DNA of 64,000 nucleotides from Actinopolyspora erythraea (GTDB lineage Bacteria > Actinomycetota > Actinomycetes > Mycobacteriales > Pseudonocardiaceae), in the NCBI RefSeq assembly GCF_002263515.1, contig NZ_CP022752.1, forward strand, positions 2,418,001-2,482,000, written 5' to 3'. Position numbers and translations under genes: made by a program. Below the pieces are notes generated by a model. It searched no databases and was not told where the DNA came from. It saw nothing but the letters and a program-made list of their open reading frames with translations. Below are positions 1 to 8,911 of this stretch, in pieces (the first letter of the stretch is position 1; each line of letters starts with the position of its first letter).

Positions 1-1
1 T

Positions 2-1204
2 CTCCTGTTCTTCGCGGTGTTCTGGTTCACCATCTCCGGCGCGGCCGGGCCATCGGGCCTGCTGTCACGTCTGCTGGTCGACTACGGTCACGGTCAACTC
101 CACGCACTGGTGGCCCCGCTGCACGCCCCCCAGTGGGTGACCGGCTTGTTGCTGGACGGGGTGTACCTGTCCACCGCCTGGGTGGTGGCGGTGATGCTGC
201 CCCCCATGGCCATCTTCTTTCCGCTGTTCACACTGCTGGAGGACTTCGGCTATCTCCCCAGGGTGGCGTTCAACCTCGACCGGTTGTTCGCCAAAGCCGG
301 TGCCCACGGCAAGCAGTCCCTGTCGATGATGATGGGCTACGGCTGCAACGCGGCGGGCGTGACCGCCACCAGAATCATCGACAGCCGCCGGGAACGGCTG
401 ATCGCCATCGTCACCAACAACTTCAGCATCTGCAACGGACGCTGGCCAACCCTCATCCTGATGGGAACGATCTTCATCGGCGCGGTCGCCCCGCCCGCGC
501 TGGCGGGAGTGGTCGCCGCGGCCAGTGTGGTCACCGTGGCCTTCCTGGGTGTGCTGGTCACCCTGCTGGTCTCCTGGGGGCTGTCGAGAACCGTGCTGCG
601 GGGACACAGTTCGACCTACTCCCTGGAACTGCCCCCCTACCGCCCCCCGAAGGTGTGGCGCACCCTCTACACCAGCCTCATCGACCGCACTCTGAAGGTG
701 CTGCGCCGCGCGGTGGTCATGGCGGCACCGGCGGGAGCGCTCGTCTGGATCATCAGCAACGTCACCGTCGCCGACGCGAGCATCGCCGCTCACCTGGTCA
801 ACGCACTCGAACCGCTGGGTTGGCTGCTCGGCCTCAACGGCGTCATCCTGCTGGCCTACCTGGTGGCCATCCCCGCCAACGAGATCATCATCCCCACCAT
901 CCTGATGCTGACGCTGACCCTGGGGCCCAACCTGTTCGGCGCCCAGCAGGGCGTGATGCTCGAACTCGGCACCGCCCAGACCCACACGGTGCTGGTCCAG
1001 GCCGGTGGATGGACGCTGCTGACCGCGGTGAACCTGATGCTGTTCAGCCTGCTGCACAATCCCTGCAGCACCACCATCCTCACCATCTGGAACGAGACGA
1101 GAAGCCTGAAGTGGACCGCGGTGGCCACCTTGCTGCCGATCGCGCTGGGATTTCTGGTCACCGGTGTGACCGCCACCGTCGCACGTCTGGCTGGATGGGC
1201 ATGA
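2..1204 (+). CDS. feoB: Ferrous iron transporter FeoB, C-terminal part (5' end outside window)
   Basis: This is the membrane half of FeoB, the GTP-driven Fe(II) uptake permease of the cytoplasmic membrane. The reading frame is open from base 2, so the N-terminal G domain lies upstream of the window. Many hydrophobic segments are visible, together with the family's Gate and core signatures: a GYGCNAAG stretch, NEIIIP, and LLHNPCSTT near the end. The gene stops at 1204 and the next gene is convergent from the minus strand, so FeoB is probably the last gene of its operon. It marks the left, non-biosynthetic border of the cluster that follows. The family call is firm; only about 400 residues are visible. 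Confidence 0.93.
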   Translation, partial: LLFFAVFWFTISGAAGPSGLLSRLLVDYGHGQLHALVAPLHAPQWVTGLLLDGVYLSTAWVVAVMLPPMAIFFPLFTLLEDFGYLPRVAFNLDRLFAKAGAHGKQSLSMMMGYGCNAAGVTATRIIDSRRERLIAIVTNNFSICNGRWPTLILMGTIFIGAVAPPALAGVVAAASVVTVAFLGVLVTLLVSWGLSRTVLRGHSSTYSLELPPYRPPKVWRTLYTSLIDRTLKVLRRAVVMAAPAGALVWIISNVTVADASIAAHLVNALEPLGWLLGLNGVILLAYLVAIPANEIIIPTILMLTLTLGPNLFGAQQGVMLELGTAQTHTVLVQAGGWTLLTAVNLMLFSLLHNPCSTTILTIWNETRSLKWTAVATLLPIALGFLVTGVTATVARLAGWA

Positions 1205-1263
1205 CCTCGGCACGGTGAGCCCCGGTGCGCGGCCGCTCCTCGAACCCCGCCGGTTCCGGCGTC

Positions 1264-1914
1264 TCACCGCGGCACGGTACGAGCGGGAAAGAGCTCGTGG
1301 TGGAAACGATGGGCCATCACGTCGGCGATGCTCAGCACAGGCACCTCGTGGTCGGCGGCGAACCGCCTGGACTCGTGTGAATCGAGCAGCCCGCCGTGCT
1401 CGTCGAGCATGGCGCAGACCGCGGCCACGGGCGACAGTCCAGCCAGCCGCACGAGGTCCACGCCCGCTTCGGCCGCCTCGGCCCGTTCGAGGACGCCGTG
1501 CTCGGCGGTGCGCACCGGGACGACGTGTCCCGGGCGGATCAGATCGCGCGGATGTCCCTCGGGGGAGGCCAGCGTGCGCATCGTCAGCGCCCTGTCGTGA
1601 CCGCTGATGCCGGTCGTGGTGCCTTCGCTGGCGTCCACCGAGACGGCGAACGAGGTGGCGGTCGTGCTGTGGTAGCCGAACATCGGCGGGATGTGCAGGG
1701 CGTCGAGGCGTTCCGCCGTGGTGGCCGCCAACACGAAACCACTGGTGTGCCGGATCATCCAGCCGAGCTGGCTACCACTGGCCTTGCTTCCGGCCAGCAC
1801 GAGATGACCGCCGTCACCGGCCGTGTCCACGACGACCGGACGTCCCGCCACCAGAGCCACGAGGGCTTCCAACACAACGGTTTCCGAGTTTCCTATCGCA
1901 TACGACGTCGACAT
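1264..1914 (-). CDS. RibB (DHBP synthase)-fold protein lacking the catalytic residues
   Basis: A 216-residue homologue of 3,4-dihydroxy-2-butanone-4-phosphate synthase (riboflavin pathway). The fold signatures are clear: IRHTSGFV, the SVDASEGTTTGIS stretch and RPGHVVPVR. However, the acidic DDEDRENEGD loop that binds Mg and substrate is replaced by DTAGDGGH, and the GHTEA motif with the metal-ligand His reads EAAEA. It is therefore unlikely to make DHBP and more likely has a new role, or none. The ATG at 1914 is preceded by GAGGAACAACC. It lies at the end of the leftward block of tailoring genes, 195 bp after the ATP-grasp gene, so cluster membership is probable but not certain. Confidence 0.8.
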   Translation of the reverse strand: MSTSYAIGNSETVVLEALVALVAGRPVVVDTAGDGGHLVLAGSKASGSQLGWMIRHTSGFVLAATTAERLDALHIPPMFGYHSTTATSFAVSVDASEGTTTGISGHDRALTMRTLASPEGHPRDLIRPGHVVPVRTAEHGVLERAEAAEAGVDLVRLAGLSPVAAVCAMLDEHGGLLDSHESRRFAADHEVPVLSIADVMAHRFHHELFPARTVPR

Positions 1915-2109
1915 GGTTGTTCCTCGAAGTTGGTGTTTTCGGAAAACTCCGGACAGCGACACGTGGCCGGGAATCAGGCCCGCGAACGGGTTCCTGGCCA
2001 CGGTGAACGGACACGTTGGTCGCCTCCGGTGCCGCTGTGCGCATCCGGTGACGGATCGACCACCCGGGCGCAGCGGCGAAGTCGTGCGCTCGGTTCCTCA
2101 CTGAGGCGA

Positions 2110-3417
2110 CTACCGGTCGGCGGGCAGGGGTGTTTCCTCCGGCTGAACCTCGAAGTGCACGCTCTCAGCCAGCCCGCGAGCTATTTTCCGGGCTTGTCCG
2201 GAGGTCTCGGCCCCGACCACGAGCTGGCCGACCCGGTCCTCGAACGAGCGCGGAGCACCGAGGACGTCGCCGGGAACCACCGTGAGCTCGGCGTCGAGCA
2301 CCGCCGGGTGAGCCAGCACCTCCTCCCAGCCGCTGATCGAGATCAGTCGGCCAGGGGGCGGGGTGAAGAACCGGACGGCAGCCCCACGCGTCGGTGTCAA
2401 CTCCGGTCCACCCGCCGGAACTCCCCGGGCGTCGTCGTAGACGTGACCGAACCACTCCAGCCCGGGGATGGCGTGGGCCAGCATTCGATGTATCCAGCCA
2501 CCGGCGTTGCGGACGTGGAACTCTCCGAGGACGACACCATTGCTGGTCCACCACAACTCGACGTGGAACTGGCCGTAACGCAGGCCCAGCGCCAGCAGCG
2601 CCGAAGTGACCTGCCGCTCCATCTCCCGGCGCGCGAACTCCGGCAACTGGGCCGGAATCACGTGCCCCACCTCCGAGAAGTAGGGAAGGGAAATCTTCTC
2701 CTTGGCCGTGACGGCCAGTACGGTGGGAACGCCTCCGAGGAAGACCCCTTCAACGCTGAACTCGGCCCCTTCGACGAACTCCTCCACCAGGAACGAGCTG
2801 CCGGCAGGCAGGAACTCCAACGCGGTGTGCAGGTCCGCGTGCCCGGTTACCCTACTGACTCCCTGACTTCCCGTGGCGTCCCTCGGCTTGATCACCCAGG
2901 GGCCGGTCGAGCTGTCGAGGAAGTCGCGAGCCTCGGCGGCGTCGGTACACACCCGCCACGAGGGCTGCGGGAACCCCGCTTCCCTCAGAGCAGCGCGGCA
3001 GGTGTCCTTGGTGCGCACGCGTCGCACCGCGCTCGTCGGGTTGCCGGCCACACCGAGGATGTCGGAAACCTCCGCGACCGCTTCCTGGGCGATGTCGCGG
3101 ACTCCGAAGACGACGTCGAAGCGTTCCCCGGCCGCGACCCGCTCGCGGGCCCACCTGGAGCTCTCCCCCGGACGTGTGAAATCCACGGCGGACACCACGT
3201 CCGCGGCCGCGCTGACAGAGGGGGTTGCGGCGAGCGTGTCCTCCTGGTTGATCACATGCGTACGCAGGCCACGTCGGCGCGCCTGGCCCAGGGCTTGTTC
3301 GGCGACGTCGACGGCGAGCCGAGAGTTTCCGGCGCCACCGACGAAGAGCATGGTGGGGGGATTCGGGGCGATCATGTGAATTCCAATCTCGATCACGATG
3401 TCGGGACGAGTGCGCAT
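2110..3417 (-). CDS. ATP-grasp amide/peptide ligase
   Basis: An ATP-grasp enzyme of about 435 residues. This superfamily activates a carboxylate as an acyl phosphate and couples it to an amine. A preATP-grasp region (FVGGAGNS) is followed by the ATP-binding lobes (WVIKPRDATGSQGVSRV; FLVEEFVEGAEFSVEG) and the metal-binding stretch LGEFHVRNAGG. In the last, the usual EINPR-type motif is modified to EFHVRN. No good ribosome site precedes ATG 3417; ATG 3375, with a weak GGA eight bases upstream, is a reasonable alternative start. It sits between the MFS exporter and the RibB-like gene in a leftward operon. With the second ATP-grasp at 7580-8863 it suggests that two amide bonds, or one amino acid coupling each, are made. 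Substrate unknown. Confidence 0.85.
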   Translation of the reverse strand: MRTRPDIVIEIGIHMIAPNPPTMLFVGGAGNSRLAVDVAEQALGQARRRGLRTHVINQEDTLAATPSVSAAADVVSAVDFTRPGESSRWARERVAAGERFDVVFGVRDIAQEAVAEVSDILGVAGNPTSAVRRVRTKDTCRAALREAGFPQPSWRVCTDAAEARDFLDSSTGPWVIKPRDATGSQGVSRVTGHADLHTALEFLPAGSSFLVEEFVEGAEFSVEGVFLGGVPTVLAVTAKEKISLPYFSEVGHVIPAQLPEFARREMERQVTSALLALGLRYGQFHVELWWTSNGVVLGEFHVRNAGGWIHRMLAHAIPGLEWFGHVYDDARGVPAGGPELTPTRGAAVRFFTPPPGRLISISGWEEVLAHPAVLDAELTVVPGDVLGAPRSFEDRVGQLVVGAETSGQARKIARGLAESVHFEVQPEETPLPADR

Positions 3418-3461
3418 GAGGTACTGACCGGTGCAGCGGTATGACCGCGGGGAACCGTCGG

Positions 3462-4727
3462 CTACACCGGCTGTTCCTCCTCCTCGTGCTCCTCCTGCTG
3501 CTGCGGCAGTTCGCGACGCGTGCGCAACGGAGAGAGGAAGACCGGCAGGAAGGCCACGGACAGGAGAGCTCCGCCGACCCAGATCGCGGTGTGCACGCCG
3601 GCGAACTGCCCCACCACACCCGCCACCGCTGACCCGATGGCCAACGCTCCGGTGAGCAGGAACCGGAAACTGGCGTTCATGCGCCCCAGCAGGGCCTGCG
3701 AGGTCATCCGCTGCCGCAGGCTCACACCGACCACGTTGTCCATTCCGGTTTTCATCATCGCCAGCAACCAACCGGCTCCCGCCAGCCAAAGCCATATCCC
3801 CCGGTCGACGAGAGGCACCAGAAGCCCGGCCGGGGCCAGGAACAACCCCACGATCCCCAGGCACCGGCCGTAGCCGAGCCGGTCGGCGACGAATCGGGCG
3901 CACCGGGCGCCGAGCAGGAGTCCCGCTCCGCCCACGGCCCAGAACAGCCCCAGCACTCCCTCGGGCAGACCGAGTTGCCGCACGAACAGGATCGGTATCA
4001 CGGTGTTGACGATCTGGACGCCGAGGTTGGTCACAGCCGCGGTGAGCGCGAGGGCACGGAGCTCGCGGTTCCGGAAGACGTGACGCACCCCTTCGGCGAT
4101 CTGCGTTCCCAGGCGGGCGGAGGAACCGGTGCTCGGCTGGGGGGCGGGGGTGGGGCGAAGACCGAGCAGGCGAAGGGCCGAGCCCAGAAAGCTCGCCGCC
4201 GTGCACACCAGCGCCACTGGCGCGGTGAGTAACTGGACGAGCCCACCGCCCGCTCCGCGCCCGGCCACGTTGCTTCCCGAAATCAGGGTCACCACGGCGG
4301 CGTTCGCCTGCACGAGCCCGCCGCGCCCGACCAGCTGCGGCAGGACGCTCTGCGAACCCACGTCGAAAAACACGGTGGCGCATCCGTTCAGCAGTGCGAC
4401 CACGTAGAGCTGCTCGAGCGTGAGCGAGCCCGACCACCAGGCGAGGGGAACGGACAGGAACAGGGCGGACCGGATCAGATCGGCGAGGATCAGCACCTGC
4501 CGGTGACGCATCCGATCCACCCACGCTCCGGCGGGCAGGCCGATGAGCAGGAAGGCGACGGTGCTCAGGGTGGCGAGCGCCCCGACCTGACCGGGGCTCG
4601 CGTCGAGAACGGAAACAGCGATGAGGGGCATCGCCACGTAGCCGATGTGCGTGCCGATCTGGCTGAGGGCGGTCGCGGTGAACAGAACGCGGAAGTCACT
4701 GATCCGCCACGGGGAGTCAGAATACAT
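3462..4727 (-). CDS. MFS efflux transporter
   Basis: A 421-residue major facilitator permease with about 12 hydrophobic segments, of the DHA3/EntS-like type found next to biosynthetic genes. The first loop motif is WVDRMRHRQVL, the usual G-x-x-D-R-x-x-R-R site between helices 2 and 3. The C-terminus ends in a run of Gln and Glu. It lies 57 bp downstream of the AfsA-type gene and 44 bp upstream of the ATP-grasp gene, in one leftward operon, so export of or self-protection against the cluster product is the likely role. The start at 4727 (ATG after AGAAGAATGAACC) fits. Confidence 0.85.
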   Translation of the reverse strand: MYSDSPWRISDFRVLFTATALSQIGTHIGYVAMPLIAVSVLDASPGQVGALATLSTVAFLLIGLPAGAWVDRMRHRQVLILADLIRSALFLSVPLAWWSGSLTLEQLYVVALLNGCATVFFDVGSQSVLPQLVGRGGLVQANAAVVTLISGSNVAGRGAGGGLVQLLTAPVALVCTAASFLGSALRLLGLRPTPAPQPSTGSSARLGTQIAEGVRHVFRNRELRALALTAAVTNLGVQIVNTVIPILFVRQLGLPEGVLGLFWAVGGAGLLLGARCARFVADRLGYGRCLGIVGLFLAPAGLLVPLVDRGIWLWLAGAGWLLAMMKTGMDNVVGVSLRQRMTSQALLGRMNASFRFLLTGALAIGSAVAGVVGQFAGVHTAIWVGGALLSVAFLPVFLSPLRTRRELPQQQEEHEEEEQPV

Positions 4728-4784
4728 GGTTCATTCTTCTGTGGTCGGTCCGGAAAGGCAAGGTGTGAGGGGGGAGCGCGGTGG

Positions 4785-5762
4785 TCAGTCGCACGGGCTG
4801 GCCAGCACCAGGCTGTCGAAGGCCAACCGTTGCTGTTGCGAACCGGTTACTCGAACAGCGGTCTCCTCCCCCGCGTCCTGGAGCGGTAGCTCGGTCGCCG
4901 CGATGTGGCAGGGCAGGTCCATCTCCACCCGCCGGTGGAAAGCGCTGCGGAACTCGGTGGGCAGTATGCGGTAGGGGGCGCAGACTGCCTGGGTGGCCTG
5001 CCGCGCCGCCTCCAGCAGCACCATGCTGGGAACGTGATCGCACGGGTGGTCGAACAACACCGGGTGTGTCGGGTCGACACGTAGTTGCCACGTGTGTGCG
5101 GCGGTGGCGTGGTCCGGCACGCCGAGCACGACGTCGTGTTCGTTGAGACGTCCTGCGATGGCGGCGGGCAGTGGGTCCGGCAGCGGGGACAGGTCGGTGG
5201 GCGGCCGCACACGCCCGCCGCGTAATCGCCGGTAGGACTCCGGCGAGAGCAGCCGCAGCACCACACGGCCCGCCCCCAGGAAGGTGGTGCCGCGCAGGAG
5301 GTCCGCCTCCACCGTGAAACCGGTAACGGCCCCCTGCTCGTGCTGGTGCTCGGTGCAGGTGACCTCCATTCCGATCTCGAGCGGACGTGAACTCAACAGG
5401 GCTACGCCGGGAACGATCTCCGTGTCCAGTTCGTCGATGACGATGGTGTGCTCGGTGGGTACGTCGTAGAAGGTGCGCGCGATCAGAGTGGCGGCTTGCC
5501 GGAGTGATTCGGCCACCAGCAGCGGATCGTGCCAACAGCCGGCGACCGGGGTGTAGAAGAGGTGTTCCCGGGGCCACTGGGCACCGAGGCGGAAGACGTG
5601 CTCGTCTCGTCGTCTCCAGTCGGTGATCAGGATCTCCGCGATCGCGTTGCGATCGACGAGGTGCCGCGGAGCGGTGCGCACGAAGCTCAGGTGCTCCTCC
5701 GCCCCCTGTCGCGGTGGGGAGTTCGGTGCGGGCTCGGGGGTGGGAACGTTGGTCACGGACAT
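4785..5762 (-). CDS. AfsA/ScbA-family gamma-butyrolactone synthase
   Basis: A 325-residue protein with two AfsA-type hot-dog repeats (about residues 20-170 and 195-320). The second carries the characteristic HPVLFDHPCDHVPSMVLLE stretch. AfsA enzymes condense a beta-ketoacyl-ACP with dihydroxyacetone phosphate, the committed step to A-factor-type signalling lactones. It is embedded between the flavin reductase and the MFS genes in a tailoring operon, whereas two ArpA-type receptor genes lie at 20.8-22.2 kb. This suggests a complete local quorum system controlling the cluster. The ATG at 5762 follows an AGGAAG site. A reductase and a phosphatase for the lactone are not obvious, although the SDR at 10687 could serve. 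Confidence 0.88.
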   Translation of the reverse strand: MSVTNVPTPEPAPNSPPRQGAEEHLSFVRTAPRHLVDRNAIAEILITDWRRRDEHVFRLGAQWPREHLFYTPVAGCWHDPLLVAESLRQAATLIARTFYDVPTEHTIVIDELDTEIVPGVALLSSRPLEIGMEVTCTEHQHEQGAVTGFTVEADLLRGTTFLGAGRVVLRLLSPESYRRLRGGRVRPPTDLSPLPDPLPAAIAGRLNEHDVVLGVPDHATAAHTWQLRVDPTHPVLFDHPCDHVPSMVLLEAARQATQAVCAPYRILPTEFRSAFHRRVEMDLPCHIAATELPLQDAGEETAVRVTGSQQQRLAFDSLVLASPCD

Positions 5763-5810
5763 GAGAGCTTCCTCCTCGAACGCTGCGGAGCTGGCTCGTG
5801 GGAAGACGGA

Positions 5811-6284
5811 TCAGGCCGGCAGCGCCGTGATTCGACCACCGTGGAACACCAGGGGGCCTCCACTGTCGGTGACAGCTCCTTCGACGGCCTCGGCGACGAC
5901 CAGCTCGTGGTCACCCGCCTGGTAGATCGTTTCGATGCGACAGTCCAGCCAGCCGAGCGTGTCCGCTGGAACGGGATGACCGGCGTGGGTGCGTTCCCAG
6001 GCGTGGCCGGCGAACCGTTCGGCTCCGTGAGTGCTGAAGGTTTTGCACAGTTCCTCTTGTCCCTCGCCGAGGATGGAGACCGCGAACTCGCCGGCCGCGC
6101 GGATGTGCGGCCAGGTGGACGAGGTGTGCGCGGCGCACAGGGCCACCAGCGGTGGGTTCAGCGAGACCGAGGTGAAGGAGTTGAAGGCCATGCCGGTCAA
6201 TCCCCGCGGGGTCTGTGTGGTGACGAGCACGACACCGGTGGTGAACTGGCCGAGAATGTCGCGAAAGTAGCGTTGTTCGAGCAT
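5811..6284 (-). CDS. Flavin reductase (HpaC/RutF-like)
   Basis: A 157-residue flavin reductase-like domain protein that reduces FMN or FAD with NAD(P)H and hands it to a monooxygenase. Visible signatures are the TTGVVLVTT strand near the N-terminus, the NSFTSVSLNPPLV stretch of the flavin pocket and the terminal GDH motif (QAGDHELVV). It lies directly downstream of the luciferase-like monooxygenase (6397-7506), and together they would form a two-component flavin-dependent oxygenase. The family call is secure; the partner assignment is by proximity. Confidence 0.9.
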   Translation of the reverse strand: MLEQRYFRDILGQFTTGVVLVTTQTPRGLTGMAFNSFTSVSLNPPLVALCAAHTSSTWPHIRAAGEFAVSILGEGQEELCKTFSTHGAERFAGHAWERTHAGHPVPADTLGWLDCRIETIYQAGDHELVVAEAVEGAVTDSGGPLVFHGGRITALPA

Positions 6285-6396
6285 GAGTTAATCCACTCCA
6301 ACCGGTGGGACGACGAGAGGGACGGAAGTGGCGGTGGCGCGGCGGCACCGCGGAAACGGCGGTGCCGGCTCGAGCCACCCGCACGGAGCGTTTCGG

Positions 6397-7506
6397 TCAC
6401 TTCGATCGGTTGGCGATCGCCCAGTCCACGGCCTCCTGCGGACGGGAGGCCGCGCCGTTGATCCGCGGCGCCACCTCACGCGCGAGCAGTTCCATGCTTC
6501 GGTTCGTCTTGTGCGCGGAGGTCCAGTCCGCGACGTAGACCAGCAGGGTGCCGAAACCGCCGGTGCTTTCCTGCATGGAGCGGATGCCCTCCACGATGTC
6601 CTCGACGGAACCGACGAGCGCGCCGCCGGCTTCCACCCGTGCCTCCAGGGCCCTGGAGCGCGGGGTGTCCGGCCCGAGGACGTCACGGCCTGCCGCTTTG
6701 CCGAAGTACTCGAACAACCAGCGGTCGTAACCGTCCCGCACGTCGTCGTAGGCTTCCTTGCGCGTCTCGGCGACGTGCACCGGCAGGGTGATGCGCCACT
6801 TGTTCCTGTCCAGACTCCTCCCCTGTTCCGCCGCGGCCTCCTCGGCGTACTTCCACTGCTGTGCCAGCGGAATGAAAGAGGGGGAGTTGGGGGTCAGCAG
6901 GGAGAACGGCAGTGCGAACGAGACCATGCTCAGGCCGTACTCGCCGACCATGCGCGGGCTGGTCCGTGAGGTGCCGCTGGTGGACATCGCCATCTCGATG
7001 CCGTCGGGGTTGAAGCGGGGCAGCTGGACCTTGGCCTCGTGCAGTTCGAACCAGTCGGTCTTCTCCGAGACGCGGGACTCCCCGTTGACCAGTTCCTGGA
7101 CCACCGGCAGCGCCTCGTTCAACCGGGCGCGCTGGGTGGCCGGGTCGAGACCGAACATCGCGCCGTCGAAGGGCACTCCCGGGCCCACACCGAGAATGTA
7201 GCGGCCTCGGGTGAGGTGGTCGAGGTGGTAGGCGCGGCTGGCGACGTGGAAAGGGTGGTGTCCGGAGAGGGGAACGACACCGTGAGCCAGCTTGATCTGG
7301 TTCGTCCGTTGCGAAGCGGCGGCGATCATGGTTTCCGGAGCGCCGATCAGTCCCCATCCCAGCGTGTGGTGCTCGCCGAACCACGCCTCGTCGAAGTTGA
7401 GGTGATCGACGTACTCGATCAGGTCGAGGTTGCGCTCCAGGGCCAGGTGCGGGTCCTGACCGGTTTCGTGGACCGGGGAGAAGAAAAGTCCGAGACGGCT
7501 GTACAT
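6397..7506 (-). CDS. Luciferase-like flavin-dependent monooxygenase
   Basis: A 369-residue bacterial-luciferase-fold oxygenase. The start MYSRLGLFFSP, the EAWFGEHH motif at about residue 40, the SGHHPFHVA stretch and the LGVGPG loop are typical of the group that includes limonene and alkanal monooxygenases. Such enzymes use reduced FMN delivered by a separate reductase, here the next gene (5811-6284), to hydroxylate, epoxidise or oxidatively cleave a substrate, often on carbonyls or nitrogen. It sits between an ATP-grasp gene and the reductase in the leftward operon, so a tailoring oxidation is likely; the substrate cannot be read from sequence. Confidence 0.9.
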   Translation of the reverse strand: MYSRLGLFFSPVHETGQDPHLALERNLDLIEYVDHLNFDEAWFGEHHTLGWGLIGAPETMIAAASQRTNQIKLAHGVVPLSGHHPFHVASRAYHLDHLTRGRYILGVGPGVPFDGAMFGLDPATQRARLNEALPVVQELVNGESRVSEKTDWFELHEAKVQLPRFNPDGIEMAMSTSGTSRTSPRMVGEYGLSMVSFALPFSLLTPNSPSFIPLAQQWKYAEEAAAEQGRSLDRNKWRITLPVHVAETRKEAYDDVRDGYDRWLFEYFGKAAGRDVLGPDTPRSRALEARVEAGGALVGSVEDIVEGIRSMQESTGGFGTLLVYVADWTSAHKTNRSMELLAREVAPRINGAASRPQEAVDWAIANRSK

Positions 7507-7579
7507 GGGAGTCCTTCCCTGAGTGGGTGAGTGGGTGGTGGGGGTTGGTGGCCGGAAGCGGGAAGCCCGCGCGGCCGGT

Positions 7580-8863
7580 TCACGCCGAGCCGTCGGCGTG
7601 CTGCTCGGCGAGTTGGTAGACGGAGTCCTTGAGGGAGCGGACCTTTTCGTAGTCGGCTTCGAGTCGACTCTCCTCGGGGGCGGTCAGAAAGACGCGCATC
7701 GAACTGGTCAGCAAGTCGGTCGTGGGACGGATACGTCCCCCGGCGGCCACCTTGACGGCGGCGTGGTGCACGCTTTCCAGACCTCTGATCTCGTCGACCA
7801 CCTCCTGGTCGACGGATTCCACGGTTCCGTCCAGTTCGGTGGGGGTGTTGTAGACGAAGGCGGGCTGGTGCTTGGTGTAGACGCGGTCGGTGTAGCGCCG
7901 CAGGAACGTCTCCGGGGACACGTAGGCCAGGGCGGACAGGGCCGCCTGGTTGTGCCCCAGGCACACGTCGTGGAACCCGGCGTCGAGGTTGCCGTTCAGC
8001 CGCGTGCCGATCTCGACCAGGGCGGGCCCCTGTTCGGTCATGATGATCTCGGCGTGGGCCGGTCCCCATCGCACGTCGAGCGCGTCGAGGACCTCGTGGG
8101 CGTAGTCGATCAGCGCCGGAACCGGCTCCCGCGAGGGGTCGGCCAGGATGTCGCGGTTGTAGATGTTGTCCCCGGAGGGGAGCAGGGTCTTCTCGTACTC
8201 CCACACGCCGCACACGTAGTGGTGCCCGTCGCAGCTGACCGTGTCGACGATGTACTCGGTTCCCGCCAGGTAGCTCTGTACCAGGATCTCGGTGTTGGCG
8301 GTTCCGAAGATGTTCTGCGAGGCGAGAACAGACTCGGCGGCCGTGGCTACCTCGTCGGCGTCGAAACAGATCGTCACACCGTCGGAGGCCGCCGAACTCA
8401 GCGGTTTGACCACGACGGGGTAGTCGTCGTTGTGCTCGGCCCATCGCGCCAGGGCCCGCGGGGAGTCGCTCTTGAACTGCCGGGCGCAGCGGACCCCGGA
8501 CCGTCGCAGCGTCTCGACCATCTCGTACTTGTCCCGGCGGGCCGTCGACAGCCGGGTGCCGTTACCGGGCAGTCGCAGCTCCTCAGCGAGCCGGTCGGTC
8601 GGCTCGACGGCCGATTCCTGCCCGGCGACGACGCAGACGGGCTCGTAGGGGCGCAACCGGCGGGCCCATTCCCGTTCGTCGGCGCCGAGGATGTTCTCCC
8701 GGTACCGCGACAGCTGCGGCGGTGCCATGGCGGGGATCAATTCCGGGGTGCTCTGCACGTGCACCAGATCCACGCCCAGTTCGGCGAAGGCCGGTGGGTA
8801 GAAGTTGCCTGCCGAGTAGCCGTCCACGACGACGGCGACCGCTCGTCCGCTCGTGTCGCTCAT
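7580..8863 (-). CDS. ATP-grasp ligase (carnosine synthase-like)
   Basis: A 427-residue ATP-grasp enzyme. The N-terminal domain (VVVDGYSAGNFYPPAF) is followed by the lid and ATP-binding lobe (YPVVVKPLSSAASDGV), the acidic ILVQSYLAGTEYIVD, and the Mg-binding ending ALVEIGTRLNGN, a well-kept E-x-G-x-R-x-x-G-N motif. It should form an amide or peptide bond with acyl-phosphate chemistry. The ATG at 8863 has GAAAGGACGAGC before it, which excludes the in-frame upstream start at 8905. It is unlike the other ATP-grasp at 2110-3417 in sequence, so the two probably act on different substrates. Position: between the transaminase and the luciferase-like oxygenase. Confidence 0.88.
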   Translation of the reverse strand: MSDTSGRAVAVVVDGYSAGNFYPPAFAELGVDLVHVQSTPELIPAMAPPQLSRYRENILGADEREWARRLRPYEPVCVVAGQESAVEPTDRLAEELRLPGNGTRLSTARRDKYEMVETLRRSGVRCARQFKSDSPRALARWAEHNDDYPVVVKPLSSAASDGVTICFDADEVATAAESVLASQNIFGTANTEILVQSYLAGTEYIVDTVSCDGHHYVCGVWEYEKTLLPSGDNIYNRDILADPSREPVPALIDYAHEVLDALDVRWGPAHAEIIMTEQGPALVEIGTRLNGNLDAGFHDVCLGHNQAALSALAYVSPETFLRRYTDRVYTKHQPAFVYNTPTELDGTVESVDQEVVDEIRGLESVHHAAVKVAAGGRIRPTTDLLTSSMRVFLTAPEESRLEADYEKVRSLKDSVYQLAEQHADGSA

Positions 8864-8911
8864 GCTCGTCCTTTCGTGTTGGACCGGTAGGGCGCGCGCT
8901 CTCACCTGGGG

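Noticed and set aside
65..1267. 400-codon antisense frame across feoB
   Set aside because: Low-complexity Gly/Arg/Gln translation mirroring the GC-rich third positions of feoB; no ribosome site or recognisable domain.
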